A DNA stretch of 64,000 nt, taken from assembly GCF_001641335.1 (NCBI RefSeq), contig NZ_LVEM01000001.1, positions 2,631 to 66,630 of the forward strand. The letters run 5' to 3'. Positions 54,258 to 62,819 of the stretch are shown piece after piece. Position numbers and translations under genes: made by a program. Source of the DNA: Bradyrhizobium stylosanthis. GTDB taxonomy: Bacteria; Pseudomonadota; Alphaproteobacteria; Rhizobiales; Xanthobacteraceae. Every line of letters starts with the position of its first letter. Positions within the stretch are counted from its first letter, which is position 1. The notes beneath the pieces are model-generated. The model was not told the DNA's origin. It saw nothing but the letters and a program-made list of their open reading frames with translations, and did not search any database.

Positions 54258-55045
54258 GCCTGCCTCGCCTCGCGCCGCTCGAAGCTCATGGCCTGCATCA
54301 CCTCCGCAAACGGGCCGTTGCGATCGCTCAGCGTTGCCGTGGTGAGGCCCGCGCCGTTGGCGCCGACGCGCGTCGCGGCACGGATCAGGATCCATTCGCC
54401 CTCGGGCGGACGAAAGAAGTAGAGGCTGATCTCGGGATTGATGAAGGTCCAGTCGCGCATGTCGACGATCTGCGCGACGCCGCTGGCGAAGTCCGCGGCC
54501 TGCACGGCCTGGATCAGCGGCGCGTTCGGCTCGCCCTCGACCAGCGGCGCATCGAGCCGCATCCAGGCCGCCGCCGGGCCCGGCTTCTCCAGCGCGCCCT
54601 CGATCAGGCGTACCGAGACGTTCTGGAAATAGCGGCTCCATTTCTGTGCGAAGGCCGGCGGCGGGCTGCCGGCCTCGGGCGCCGCGTCGATCGCCGCGGG
54701 CCTGGCGAAGGGATCGAGAGGCGATTCCGCGCTCGATGCCGTCAGAAGCGCCGTGCAGCGGCCGATCTCGGTCTCGCCGTCCATCAGGCGCACCTGCAAG
54801 GTCTTGGCCTTGCGGCCATCGCGCAGCAATTCGGCGACGGTCCTGAACAGGCGCAGGCCCGCCGGCCGCCACAGGTCGAAGGTCAGGCGCCGCACCGCAA
54901 AGCCGGATTCGGCGGCGAGCCGCGCCACGTCACGGGTCATCAGCCCTGTGGTGGCGCTTCCCTGCAACATGTCCGGCGACCACGGGCCGCCGGCATGCTC
55001 GGTGGCCCGGAACAGTTGGCCTTCCGGCTTGAAAATGGCGGTCAT
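54245..55045 (-). CDS. acyl-CoA thioesterase-like protein
   Basis: A 266-aa double-hotdog protein of the TesB-like type. The N-terminal hotdog has SGFAVRRLTFDLWRPAGLRL and the C-terminal one has MRDWTFINPEISLYFFRPPE, followed by GEWILIRAATRVGANGAGLT. Active-site residues cannot be named with certainty from the sequence. It hydrolyses acyl-CoA thioesters in related proteins. It overlaps the XRE copy 2 stop. Confidence 0.82.
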   Translation of the reverse strand: MTAIFKPEGQLFRATEHAGGPWSPDMLQGSATTGLMTRDVARLAAESGFAVRRLTFDLWRPAGLRLFRTVAELLRDGRKAKTLQVRLMDGETEIGRCTALLTASSAESPLDPFARPAAIDAAPEAGSPPPAFAQKWSRYFQNVSVRLIEGALEKPGPAAAWMRLDAPLVEGEPNAPLIQAVQAADFASGVAQIVDMRDWTFINPEISLYFFRPPEGEWILIRAATRVGANGAGLTTATLSDRNGPFAEVMQAMSFERREARQAQAS

Positions 55046-55213
55046 CGCGGTCTCCCCAGGGCTTGATCGTGCCGCAAGTATCGAGGCGAGTGAGACCGCT
55101 CACAATAACCGCAGAGGTGAAGTCGTGAGCCATGCAGGACGGGTGCCTTGCGCCGCCCCCGGTTCGGCTTATGTTCGGGCGAACCCTTGCAGTGCCCGAA
55201 GGAGGCGCCTGAC

Positions 55214-55879
55214 ATGAGCACGCTGAAACCGCTCCAGATCGACGTCGTCTCCGATGTGGTGTGCCCCTGGTGCTACATCGGAAAGCACCGCATCGAGAGC
55301 GCGCTGGCACTCGTGCCCGACGTTCCGGTCAAGCTGAATTTCCGGCCCTTCTTCCTCAATCCCTGGGTGCCGCGCGAGGGCATCAGCCGCGAGGCCTATC
55401 TCACCCAGAAGTTCGGCTCGGTCGAAGCCTACAAGGGCATCGCCGGGCGCGTGGTCGCGGCCGCGAGCGAGGAGGGCCTCGTCTACAAGCCCGAGCTCGT
55501 GGCGCGCCAACCCAACACGACCGACTGCCATCGCCTGATCCTGTGGGCGGAGGCGATCGGCAAGGCGCCGGAGATGAAGCAGCGCCTGATGGAACTCTAT
55601 TTCCGCGATGGCGGCGATCTCACCGATGTGAACGTGCTGGTGCAGGCGGCGGCCGATGTCGGCCTCGATGCCGAGGACGTGCGCAAGCGCCTTGCCACCG
55701 ACGAGGACGTCGCACGCGTGTCGGCGGACGCGCAGGAAGCCGCCGAGAAGGGTATCTCCGGCGTGCCGACCTACGTCTTCGCGCAAAAGTACGCCGTGTC
55801 CGGCGCGCAGGATCCGAACCTGCTCGCCCGCGCCATCCGTCAGGTCTCCGAGGAGATCAACGCGCAGGCGGCGGAGTAG
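55214..55879 (+). CDS. DsbA/FrnE-family oxidoreductase
   Basis: A 221-aa thioredoxin-fold protein with helical insertion. The active site is VVCPWCYIGKHRIESAL with CPWC at about residues 18-21 and the cis-Pro loop GISGVPTYVF near residue 180. This matches FrnE/2-hydroxychromene-2-carboxylate isomerase-like cytosolic DsbA proteins. No signal peptide. ATG 55214 has GGAGGCG. Confidence 0.92.
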   Translation: MSTLKPLQIDVVSDVVCPWCYIGKHRIESALALVPDVPVKLNFRPFFLNPWVPREGISREAYLTQKFGSVEAYKGIAGRVVAAASEEGLVYKPELVARQPNTTDCHRLILWAEAIGKAPEMKQRLMELYFRDGGDLTDVNVLVQAAADVGLDAEDVRKRLATDEDVARVSADAQEAAEKGISGVPTYVFAQKYAVSGAQDPNLLARAIRQVSEEINAQAAE

Positions 55880-55885
55880 CTTCGC

Positions 55886-57055
55886 TTATTTGCGGAGCCG
55901 CCGGACCACGCGTCGCGCCGTCTCGTGCGCGGCGTTGAGGCCGACCAGGGCCGCGTGAATCAACGCAACGACCGGATCGTTCCGCCGCAGCGGAATCAGC
56001 ACGTCACCGATTGCAAACCGCCCGCGCCAGATCGGGTTGATCATGGGGTGATCGGCGCTTGCCGTTGAGTCCGCGCCGGCGATGGCAGGGTCGGCGCAGA
56101 GATGGCGGGTGAGGTCGAGCGTAAGCTGCACGCCCGGCGAATGTCTCGCGAAGCGTTCGTCGACACCGAGCTTGAAGAAGAAGGCGCGGTCCTGATGACG
56201 CAGCACGATGCCGGCGGCGACCGGTGTCGTGCCGGCGCGAAGCGTGACGATCTCGCACTGTGCGGTCTCCGCCAGCGCCGGTACGGCGCGGCGGATGAAG
56301 GCGGCATCGCCGTCATGCTGGACCAGCGCGGTGCCGCGCTTGCCTTTCCAGCCGCTGGCTTCGAGCTGCAGGAAGGTTTCGAGTGCGAGCTTGATCTCAT
56401 CGGGACTGCGCGCGACCTCGAACGCGACGGGGCCGTGCTGCTCGAGGCGGTGGCGTTGGCGGCGCAGTTCCTTGAGCTTTTTGGCGCCGAGCGCATCGCG
56501 CAGCAGCGCCTCGCCATCCTGCGTCGCATCGAGGCTGGCGCGAATGTAGGAGGAGAGGATGCGCGGCTTCAGGCCGTCGCGGCTCAGAACCTGATTGAGA
56601 GATTGCATTGCCGCGCCGTCGAGCGCGACGTCGTTGAGCACGAGCGCATGCGCGCCGGCGTCACGCGCCTGCTGCAACAGGCGCATAGCTGCCTCGAGCG
56701 GCGCGTCGCGGTCGATCAGCGGGCTGCACAGCGTGCCGTAGGGATGCGCGCTCACCAGCGCGGGCAGGGGAATTTTCAGGGCGCGCCAGAGCGAGATCAC
56801 CGGCATCAGCCCGATCAGCCGCGGCGAAGATCCGTCAAATGCAGGAAGCGCCGAGGCATTGGTGCGGCCGCGCGCGCCGGCGCTGACGGCGAGCTCCCAT
56901 GCGGGCAGGTAATATCCGTTCGGTTCGACCGCGCGCTGCGCGAGCGCGCGCCATTGGCCGGGGTCGATCGCGGCGAGCGGGAGGGGCGCGCGCGCCGGCG
57001 CGGCATCCCTTGCCGATGCCGGATTGATCGCCGCCTGGTGCGCGATGTCGACCAC
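55886..57055 (-). CDS. GNAT-fold acetyltransferase, BioF2/FemAB-like
   Basis: A 389-aa protein with two GNAT-like halves. The C-terminal half (about 175-355) carries KKLKELRRQRHRLEQHGPVA, ASGWKGKRGTALVQHDGDAA and the long GTTPVAAGIVLRHQDRAFFF, KLGVDERFARHSPGVQLTLD blocks that mark the acetyltransf_6 family, often encoded near polysaccharide genes. No such genes are nearby here. A 146-bp gap precedes the start and contains a palindrome. Confidence 0.85.
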   Translation of the reverse strand: MVDIAHQAAINPASARDAAPARAPLPLAAIDPGQWRALAQRAVEPNGYYLPAWELAVSAGARGRTNASALPAFDGSSPRLIGLMPVISLWRALKIPLPALVSAHPYGTLCSPLIDRDAPLEAAMRLLQQARDAGAHALVLNDVALDGAAMQSLNQVLSRDGLKPRILSSYIRASLDATQDGEALLRDALGAKKLKELRRQRHRLEQHGPVAFEVARSPDEIKLALETFLQLEASGWKGKRGTALVQHDGDAAFIRRAVPALAETAQCEIVTLRAGTTPVAAGIVLRHQDRAFFFKLGVDERFARHSPGVQLTLDLTRHLCADPAIAGADSTASADHPMINPIWRGRFAIGDVLIPLRRNDPVVALIHAALVGLNAAHETARRVVRRLRK

Positions 57056-57138
57056 GTCCCGTCGTTCCCCGTTCAGGAGGCCATGCTTAGCGCAAAGATT
57101 GGAAAATACCGTTGGGACGCGGCTTCAATTCGAGTGGT

Positions 57139-57150
57139 AGTGTTAACACT
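57139..57150. other. 12-bp perfect palindrome
   Basis: AGTGTTAACACT, 84 bp upstream of the GNAT-fold gene and 52 bp past the ccoG stop. It may be an operator; no neighbouring regulator is obvious. Confidence 0.35.
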
Positions 57151-57201
57151 TCATTCAGCAGCCGAGCCGCGGCCGCGTGCGGCTGCTCAGTGGGATGGTG
57201 A

Positions 57202-58638
57202 CTAGTCTCCCGGCACGAAATGATCGCGGGTGCTGGCGCGATCGCCGCCGGCCGTATCGGTGATGGCGATATCGACGTCGCGGGAGGTCTTCGGCAGGTC
57301 AGCCGGGCCGACCTGCACCGAGAGCCGGACCTCCCGCGTCTGATCCTGCCCGACCTCGATGACCGGCTTGCCGCCGGGGCTGGCCTCGATCCCGGCGACA
57401 CGAATGACCGCACCCGGCAGACCGGAGACCTCGAGCGCAAACGATCGCTGGGCGCCCTTGTTGAGGATGCGCACAGTGTAGTCGTTGCGCACCCCGCCAT
57501 CCGAGAGCTGGACGAAGAGGGGATTGCGCTCGTGCAGCACGTTGACGTCCATCGTCGCGCGGGTGGCCAGGGTGTAGAGCATGATGCTGCCGACGATGGC
57601 GATGGCCGCGACATAGATCAGCGTGCGTGGACGGATGATGCGGTAGATCGGTGCCTTGCCCTCGCGCCGGCGCTGCATGTTGATGTCGGTGTCGTAGCCG
57701 ATCAGGCCCTTGGGTCGGCCGATCTCGCGCATGACGTTGTCGCAGGCGTCGATGCATAAGCCGCACTGAATGCAGCCGAGCTGGATTCCGTGGCGGATGT
57801 CGACGCCGGTCGGGCAGACATTGATGCACTGGTGGCAGTCGACGCAATCACCGGCGAGCTCGCCGTGGGCGCGAGCGGCGTCCGCCTTCTTCACTGACAT
57901 GCGCGGCTCGCCGCGGTCGCGACGATAGGTGACATTGAGCGCCCATTCGTCGGTCAGCGCCGCCTGGATGCGCGGCCAGGGGCAAATGTAGATGCAGGTC
58001 TGCTCGCGGGCGTGGCCGGCGAAGAGGTACGTCGTCGCGGTCAGGATGCCGATCCACAAGTAAGCGATGAATGGCGCCTGAAGGGTGGCGAGCTCCTTCA
58101 CCAGCGTTGGTGCGTCGGCGAAATACAGGACCCATGCGCCGCCGGTCCACCAGGCGATCATGATCCAGATAAAGTGCTTCAGCGCGACCTTCCGGATATG
58201 CTCGAAGGTCCAGTAGCGCTTGTCGCCCTGCATGCGCTCGCGCCGGTCGCCCTCGACCCAGCGCTCGACCGCGTAGAACAGGTCCGTCCACACCGTCTGC
58301 GGGCACATGTAGCCGCACCAGAGCCGGCCGGCGACCGCGTTCATCAGGAACAGCGTCATCGCTGCGATAATGAGGAGGCCGGTAAAATAATAGACTTCCT
58401 GCGGCCACAGCTCGACGAAAAAGAAATAGAAGCGGCGATGCGGAAGATCGATCAGAACGGCCTGATCGGGCAGGCCGGTTCCGCGATGCCAGCGCAAGAA
58501 CGGCAACAGATAATAGGTCCCCAGCGTGATGCAGAGGATTGCCCATTTGATGCGGCGGAACGGACCGTGCACCGACTGCGGATAGACCTTTCGGCGCTTC
58601 TCGTAGAGAGGCCCCTCAATGAAGGTGTTGTCGGTCAT
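57202..58638 (-). CDS. ccoG: cytochrome c oxidase accessory protein CcoG/FixG
   Basis: A 478-aa membrane iron-sulfur protein that reduces Cu(II) for cbb3 oxidase assembly. Five or so membrane helices are present, with RLWCGYMCPQTVW and QTCIYICPWPRIQ. The ferredoxin-type cluster region is CVDCHQCINVCPTGV and then CIQCGLCIDACDNV. A periplasmic C-terminal Ig-like domain follows (about 370-478). The genes for cbb3 oxidase (ccoNOQP) and copper export are not in this window, so this may be an orphan copy. It lies 31 bp after the ArsR gene, in the same direction. Confidence 0.95.
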   Translation of the reverse strand: MTDNTFIEGPLYEKRRKVYPQSVHGPFRRIKWAILCITLGTYYLLPFLRWHRGTGLPDQAVLIDLPHRRFYFFFVELWPQEVYYFTGLLIIAAMTLFLMNAVAGRLWCGYMCPQTVWTDLFYAVERWVEGDRRERMQGDKRYWTFEHIRKVALKHFIWIMIAWWTGGAWVLYFADAPTLVKELATLQAPFIAYLWIGILTATTYLFAGHAREQTCIYICPWPRIQAALTDEWALNVTYRRDRGEPRMSVKKADAARAHGELAGDCVDCHQCINVCPTGVDIRHGIQLGCIQCGLCIDACDNVMREIGRPKGLIGYDTDINMQRRREGKAPIYRIIRPRTLIYVAAIAIVGSIMLYTLATRATMDVNVLHERNPLFVQLSDGGVRNDYTVRILNKGAQRSFALEVSGLPGAVIRVAGIEASPGGKPVIEVGQDQTREVRLSVQVGPADLPKTSRDVDIAITDTAGGDRASTRDHFVPGD

Positions 58639-58669
58639 CCCGCGCGTCCCCGTTTGCGTCGGCGAATTC

Positions 58670-58990
58670 CTATTCCGGTGCGCAGAAGAGGCGGTACAAG
58701 GTCTCCAGCACCGAACGGACCTCGCGGCTCGCGATGCTGTAGTATATGGTCTGGCCGTCCCGCCGGGGTTTGATCAGGCTCAATGCGCGCATCTTTCCAA
58801 GATGCTGCGATAGCGCGGCCGACGACAGGCCGGCGATGTCGGCGAGTTCGCCGACGGACTTTTCGCCGTCCAGCATGTTGCAGAGAACCAACAACCGCTT
58901 GGGATTGCCCATGGCGGTGAGGAGGCGGGAGGCCTCTTCGGCCTTCTCCTCCAGAGCGAGCAGTTCCTGATTCCTGGGCTTGCGCTTCAT
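58670..58990 (-). CDS. ArsR-family repressor, BigR/SqrR type
   Basis: A 106-aa winged-helix repressor. It has GNPKRLLVLCNMLDGEKSVG, the recognition helix LSSAALSQHLGKMRALSLI, the wing RRDGQTIYYSI and the ending LETLYRLFCAPE. Cys37 and Cys103 are 66 residues apart, as are Cys41 and Cys107 of Rhodobacter SqrR, which form a tetrasulfide with persulfides. So this is likely a persulfide sensor. It is divergent from YeeE/YedE genes across an AT-rich 93-bp gap and upstream of ccoG. Confidence 0.9.
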   Translation of the reverse strand: MKRKPRNQELLALEEKAEEASRLLTAMGNPKRLLVLCNMLDGEKSVGELADIAGLSSAALSQHLGKMRALSLIKPRRDGQTIYYSIASREVRSVLETLYRLFCAPE

Positions 58991-59083
58991 GATCGCCAGA
59001 TATATTAGTAAATTCGAAAATAAGAAACAACTGAAGTAAATATATATCGCGCCCCGAAGGGTGCTCCCGGCCAGGAGAGGCTC

Positions 59084-59512
59084 ATGGTCACGACATCATT
59101 TACGCCGGTCACGTCGCTCGTTGGCGGCGCGATGATCGGCCTCGCCGCCGTTCTGCTGATGTGGGCGACGGGGCGGATTGCCGGCGTCAGCGGCATCGCG
59201 GTGCGGCTCTTTCCGCCCTATGAGGACCGCGAATTCGCCGGACGCCTCGCCTTCGTCGCCGGTCTCGTCGTCGCGCCCGTGCTGGTGTGGCTCGTCACAG
59301 GAAGCCTGCCGACGCAGACGATCGCCGCGGGGCCGGCCGTCCTGATCATCGGTGGATTGCTCACGGGTTTCGGGTCGGTGTGGGGCAGTGGCTGCACCTC
59401 CGGCCACGGCGTTTGCGGCTTGTCGCGGCTGTCGGTGCGCTCGCTGGTCGCGACGATGACCTTCATGGCAGCCGGCATGGCGACCGTCTTCGTGATGCGG
59501 CACTGGAGCTGA
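59084..59512 (+). CDS. YeeE/YedE-family transporter subunit
   Basis: A 142-aa membrane protein with about four hydrophobic helices. It carries the conserved Cys motif GSGCTSGHGVCGLSR near residue 103, characteristic of YeeE/YedE sulfur transport proteins. ATG 59084 has a strong CCAGGAGAGG site. It is the first gene of the operon divergent from the BigR-like repressor and pairs with the next half-size subunit. Confidence 0.9.
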   Translation: MVTTSFTPVTSLVGGAMIGLAAVLLMWATGRIAGVSGIAVRLFPPYEDREFAGRLAFVAGLVVAPVLVWLVTGSLPTQTIAAGPAVLIIGGLLTGFGSVWGSGCTSGHGVCGLSRLSVRSLVATMTFMAAGMATVFVMRHWS

Positions 59513-59517
59513 CGGCG

Positions 59518-59985
59518 ATGGCAATCCTCGTTCAATTCGCGATCGGCCTGATCTTCGGCATGGGCCTCATCGTCTCGGGCATGTCGAATCCGGCCAAGGT
59601 GCTGAACTTCCTGGACGTCGGCGGCATTCCGGCAGGGACATGGGATGCGAGCCTCGCCTTCGTGATGGCGGGCGCGGTGGCCGTGACCTTCATCGGCTTC
59701 CGCCGCGTGCTGAAGCTGGCGCGCCCGTTCTTCGCCGATCGATTCTATCTGCCGACGCGACGAGATATCGATCCCAGGATCGTCACAGGTCCCGCGATCT
59801 TCGGTATCGGTTGGGGACTGGCGGGCTTCTGTCCGGGCCCGGCGCTGACCGCGCTCGGATACGGCTCGGTCTCCGCGTTCATTTTCGTTGCAGCGATGTG
59901 TGCCGGCATGCTGCTCGCCCGCTTCACCGCCCACCTGCCGTCATTGACGCGCTTCGTCGCGCCGGCCGATCCGCTCGAAACCTGA
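59518..59985 (+). CDS. YeeE/YedE-like partner subunit (DUF6691 type)
   Basis: A 155-aa membrane protein with about four hydrophobic helices. GMGLIVSGMSNPAKVLNFLD and GWGLAGFCPGPALTALGYGS (single Cys) match the second half of YeeE/YedE. It lies 5 bp after the first subunit, so the two probably form one full transporter. Related pairs in bacteria import thiosulfate or sulfur compounds. Confidence 0.9.
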   Translation: MAILVQFAIGLIFGMGLIVSGMSNPAKVLNFLDVGGIPAGTWDASLAFVMAGAVAVTFIGFRRVLKLARPFFADRFYLPTRRDIDPRIVTGPAIFGIGWGLAGFCPGPALTALGYGSVSAFIFVAAMCAGMLLARFTAHLPSLTRFVAPADPLET

Positions 59986-60006
59986 GGGCACAATAGAGAG
60001 TAAGTC

Positions 60007-60363
60007 ATGGACAAGAACTATCCCGAGATCGTCAGGCAGATCTCCGCCAATCTGAAGAAGTTGCGGGGCGACATTCCCGACACCATGAAGGGATTTGCCC
60101 TGCTTGCCCAGGCCGCGACGCGCGACGGCGCGCTGGACAAGAAGACCAAGGAGCTGATCGCGCTGGCGCTCGGGGTCGCCTCGCATTGCGACGGCTGCAT
60201 CGGCTTTCACACCGAGGCGCTCGTCAAGCTCGGCGCAACGCGCGAGGAGGTCGAGGAGACTCTCGGCATGGCCGTCTACATGGGAGGCGGGCCGTCGCTG
60301 ATGTACGCCGCCGATGCAATCGCGGCCTACGAGCAGTTTCAGCAGCAATCCGTCGCCGCCTGA
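60007..60363 (+). CDS. carboxymuconolactone decarboxylase/AhpD-like protein
   Basis: A 118-aa AhpD-core protein. The redox CxxC is ASHCDGCIGFHTEALVKLGA with the conserved Glu and His around it. AhpD-like proteins are thiol-active. It is 21 bp after the YeeE/YedE pair and probably in the same operon, which fits a persulfide or peroxide response. A long stem-loop follows. Confidence 0.93.
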   Translation: MDKNYPEIVRQISANLKKLRGDIPDTMKGFALLAQAATRDGALDKKTKELIALALGVASHCDGCIGFHTEALVKLGATREEVEETLGMAVYMGGGPSLMYAADAIAAYEQFQQQSVAA

Positions 60364-60378
60364 TTCCGTTCCGGGCAC

Positions 60379-60418
60379 AAAAAAGCGGGATCGGGCGAGT
60401 TGTCTCGCCCGGTCCCGC
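60379..60418 (-). terminator. terminator of the 112-aa gene
   Basis: A 15-bp stem (60385-60399/60404-60418) with one G-T pair and a TTGT loop. Leftward it ends in TTTTTT, so it terminates the minus-strand gene; it may also slow rightward transcription. Confidence 0.9.
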
Positions 60419-60436
60419 CAATCAGTGCTTCATCGC

Positions 60437-60772
60437 TTACCAGCGGTCGTCGCCGACGCCCACGCCGACGCTGACGCCGGGCGCGCGGATGCCGACGCCG
60501 GCGCGCGGGCCGTCATCCCAGTCGCGGTGATAGGTGCGGCGCTCGTAGTAGCGCTCGCGCGGCATGTAGTTATAGGAATCGCGCACGATGACACGGGCGC
60601 CGCCTCGCGTGCGGTAGCAGCGGCCGGCGTCGTCGCAGACCAGCCGCACCTGCTGGACGAAATCCGGATTGGTGTATTCGCTGCTTGTGTAGATATCCGA
60701 AGCCTTCGCACCCGATGTGGCTGCCAAAGCTCCAACGCCCGCCAACAGCGCAATCGTCAACGTCCTCATCAT
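60437..60772 (-). CDS. secreted hypothetical, Gly/Val-rich tail
   Basis: A 111-aa protein with a signal peptide (about 1-25), a Tyr/Arg-rich middle (YNYMPRERYYERRTYHRDWD) and a GVGV-repeat end. Two cysteines lie near the centre (VCDDAGRCYRTRGG). It is a common Bradyrhizobium small secreted protein type of unknown function. ATG 60772 has GGAGGAGG. Confidence 0.75.
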   Translation of the reverse strand: MMRTLTIALLAGVGALAATSGAKASDIYTSSEYTNPDFVQQVRLVCDDAGRCYRTRGGARVIVRDSYNYMPRERYYERRTYHRDWDDGPRAGVGIRAPGVSVGVGVGDDRW

Positions 60773-60883
60773 GTCCTCCTCCGAAACTGCCCTCGGCGGT
60801 AACAAGAAGAGGAGGCGGTGATCGTTCCCGCATGCAATGCTGGTTTTTCCCGGAACCGGACCTTCGTGAGCGGCGGTTTGTTC

Positions 60884-61288
60884 CTAGATCGGCTCGTAGG
60901 TCTCGCTGCTGCAGGTGTCGACGGCTTCCGCGCGCCGGCGATCCACGACCTTCCCGCCGTTGATCGTCACGATATAGGTCTGCGGGCCGAGCGCCCCGCC
61001 GGTCGCGGAGGTGAGCTGCGCGCGAACGCAGGCGGTCCAGCCCGGTCCTCGCGGCTCGTGACGGGGCGGGGCCACGTGCACCTCGCGCGGGTTCGACGTG
61101 GTGAGGAACACCAGGTCCATCTGCTCACGCACCACGCGCTTGACGTCGGGCGGCGGCTCCGGCGGAGGCTGCTCGACTTCCTTGATGCGCATGAATTCGG
61201 GCACCGGCGCGCGGCTGTCGGCAAAGCCGCAGGCACCGAGCGCGAGCGCGCCGGCCAGCAGCGCCGCATGGGCAATGATCCGCAACAT
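60884..61288 (-). CDS. putative lipoprotein
   Basis: A 134-aa protein with a lipoprotein signal and lipobox LGAC (Cys at residue 20). The mature part has a Pro-rich spacer and a domain with CVRAQLTSATGGALGPQTYI, which resembles small envelope lipoproteins of unknown role. ATG 61288 is chosen over an upstream start that has no signal peptide. Confidence 0.75.
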   Translation of the reverse strand: MLRIIAHAALLAGALALGACGFADSRAPVPEFMRIKEVEQPPPEPPPDVKRVVREQMDLVFLTTSNPREVHVAPPRHEPRGPGWTACVRAQLTSATGGALGPQTYIVTINGGKVVDRRRAEAVDTCSSETYEPI

Positions 61289-61440
61289 CCGTGAAGGTCC
61301 CCTGCGGGCCAACAAATAGGTACGAATGCGGTCCGACGAAGCCCCGGCCGATCAAGATTTGCTGAAAGGCCCGGAACCGGTGGCATTGCTATTATGGGAT
61401 TGCGGGCTAGTTTGTACCCCAGGCGAGGGGGATTGCACGA

Positions 61441-61683
61441 ATGAAGATCTTGGTCATAGCGGCTGCGGTGCTGGCTCTGGCGTGCGGCTCGGCCGAGGCG
61501 CAGGGGCGGCGTTCTCCCAATGACACCGGCGCCAAGCCGGCGGACAACAAGCCCAAGGTCGACGAGAAGGCCTACAAGGCCGCGCTCGAGCGCATACCCG
61601 AGCCCAAGGAAAAGTACGATCCGTGGGGCGGGGCCCGCCCGGCCGAGCCTGCCAAGAACGAGCCTGCCAAGAAACCGAAATGA
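61441..61683 (+). CDS. small secreted protein with DPWGG motif, copy 1
   Basis: An 80-aa protein: a signal peptide (about 1-20, ending AEAQ), then KAYKAALERIPEPKEKYDPW with GGARP. A paralogue at 63642 has KAYKETLKKIPDAKTSNDPW with GGMR. Both have Lys/Pro-rich tails. No domain recognised. Confidence 0.7.
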   Translation: MKILVIAAAVLALACGSAEAQGRRSPNDTGAKPADNKPKVDEKAYKAALERIPEPKEKYDPWGGARPAEPAKNEPAKKPK

Positions 61684-61976
61684 TGTGACGGCTCGCGCGC
61701 GCGCCCGCCACGCGGGTTGCGGCCACGCGCGTCACGCTCCTTCCGACACGCAATGTACGCCGTGCCTTCGCACAGCCGGAACGTCAACGCGCCGTTTCGG
61801 CGCGCCGTCGCATCTGTGGTCGCACATGGTCGATTGTCCGAACGCGCGCGCGTCAGCGTCGCGTCTCGCGGTCATCGCGCGCGCGATCGCAGTCTCGGCA
61901 AGAGACGCCGTCGTCGTATCACGCAGACATAACCGTGTTGTGGATGCGATACGAACCGTCGTTCACATGCGACGCG
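61684..61976. other. gene-free stretch with CG-rich steps
   Basis: 293 bp with many alternating CGCG and GCGC runs (for example CTCGCGCGCGCGCCCG at the left). Frames here look like non-coding. I see no gene, terminator or repeat. Confidence 0.4.
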
Positions 61977-62225
61977 CTATTGCACGAAAGCGAGACCGAC
62001 GCGTCTGTCGTCGCGCCAAACGGGACGGCAATTCCGCACGAAATTGTCGCGCGCGATCGAGAGTGTGAATGATTGCGGCAGCGTGACAGCCGCATCGAGG
62101 TCGATCGCGGCGCCGCCTTCAGACATATTTCGCACGGTGCACGCGATTCCACTGTTTTCATAGGTGATCGTCCCACCCTTGAAAACACGGTGACGCTGCG
62201 TTGTCCGCTTCTCGATCATCCGCAT
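61977..62225 (-). CDS. PilZ-domain protein
   Basis: An 82-aa single-domain PilZ, a c-di-GMP receptor. The RxxxR motif (KRTTQRHRVFKGG) and N-x-S-x-x-G (NMSEGGAAIDLD) are both present, with Asn instead of the usual Asp. ATG 62225 or 62219 are both possible. No flagellar or EPS gene is adjacent. Confidence 0.85.
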   Translation of the reverse strand: MRMIEKRTTQRHRVFKGGTITYENSGIACTVRNMSEGGAAIDLDAAVTLPQSFTLSIARDNFVRNCRPVWRDDRRVGLAFVQ

Positions 62226-62399
62226 TAATCCATAATGACAATTGTGAAGTAGTGCATAGAAATTGCGTTGATCTAAATTCAATACTGGCGCTACTTGTGC
62301 ACCGCTTCAGACTTCGTTTACGACGTTTGAGCGGCGACTCCCTGCCGACTTTCCCGACAAGCCTTTCCTTTATGGCGTTACGCGCCGATGGAGATTCCG

Positions 62400-62693
62400 A
62401 TGAAGACCACGCTTTCGCTTCTGTTCGCCGCAGCGCTCTCGCTGTCGTCGATGCCCGCTCACGCCGTCAAGTGGGACCTCTCGACCATGACCTGCAAGCA
62501 ATTCCTCGAGAGCGGTGAAGACAACATCGCCGTCGTGCTGACCTGGATGGACGGCTGGTACAAGGGCGACGAAGACAACGCGATCATCGACACCGAAGTG
62601 TTCATCGAGAACGCCAAGAAGTTCGGCGCCTATTGCGGAAAGAATCCGACGGTCAGCGTCGTCACCGCGGCCGACGAGATTCTCGGCAAGTAA
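62400..62693 (+). CDS. HdeA/HdeB-like acid-resistance protein
   Basis: A 97-aa periplasmic protein with a signal peptide (about 1-22, ending AHAV). The mature part is WDLSTMTCKQFLESGEDNIA and VVLTWMDGWYKGDEDNAIID, with the second Cys in GAYCGKN, matching HdeA-type chaperones with one disulfide. ATG 62400 has GGAG upstream. A stem-loop follows at 62713-62740. Confidence 0.88.
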   Translation: MKTTLSLLFAAALSLSSMPAHAVKWDLSTMTCKQFLESGEDNIAVVLTWMDGWYKGDEDNAIIDTEVFIENAKKFGAYCGKNPTVSVVTAADEILGK

Positions 62694-62712
62694 CGCCCGC
62701 GAAGCGTGCCGG

Positions 62713-62740
62713 CCGAAGCGCGATCGCAATTGCGCTTCGG
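62713..62740. other. stem-loop after hdeA-like gene
   Basis: CCGAAGCGC and its complement (62713-62721/62732-62740). Shares its core with the repeat at 45862-45886. No T-tract. Confidence 0.45.
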
Positions 62741-62819
62741 TCCCTCGCTTCGATGCCAACCTGATGGAGAGCCGCGGAGCGATTGGCGCTGACGCGGCTC
62801 TCTTCGTTCTTGGATGTGG

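Noticed and set aside
58991-59083. A defined BigR operator palindrome
   Set aside because: The gap is AT-rich and contains GATATAT and ATATATC about 37 bp apart, but no compact inverted repeat is convincing.
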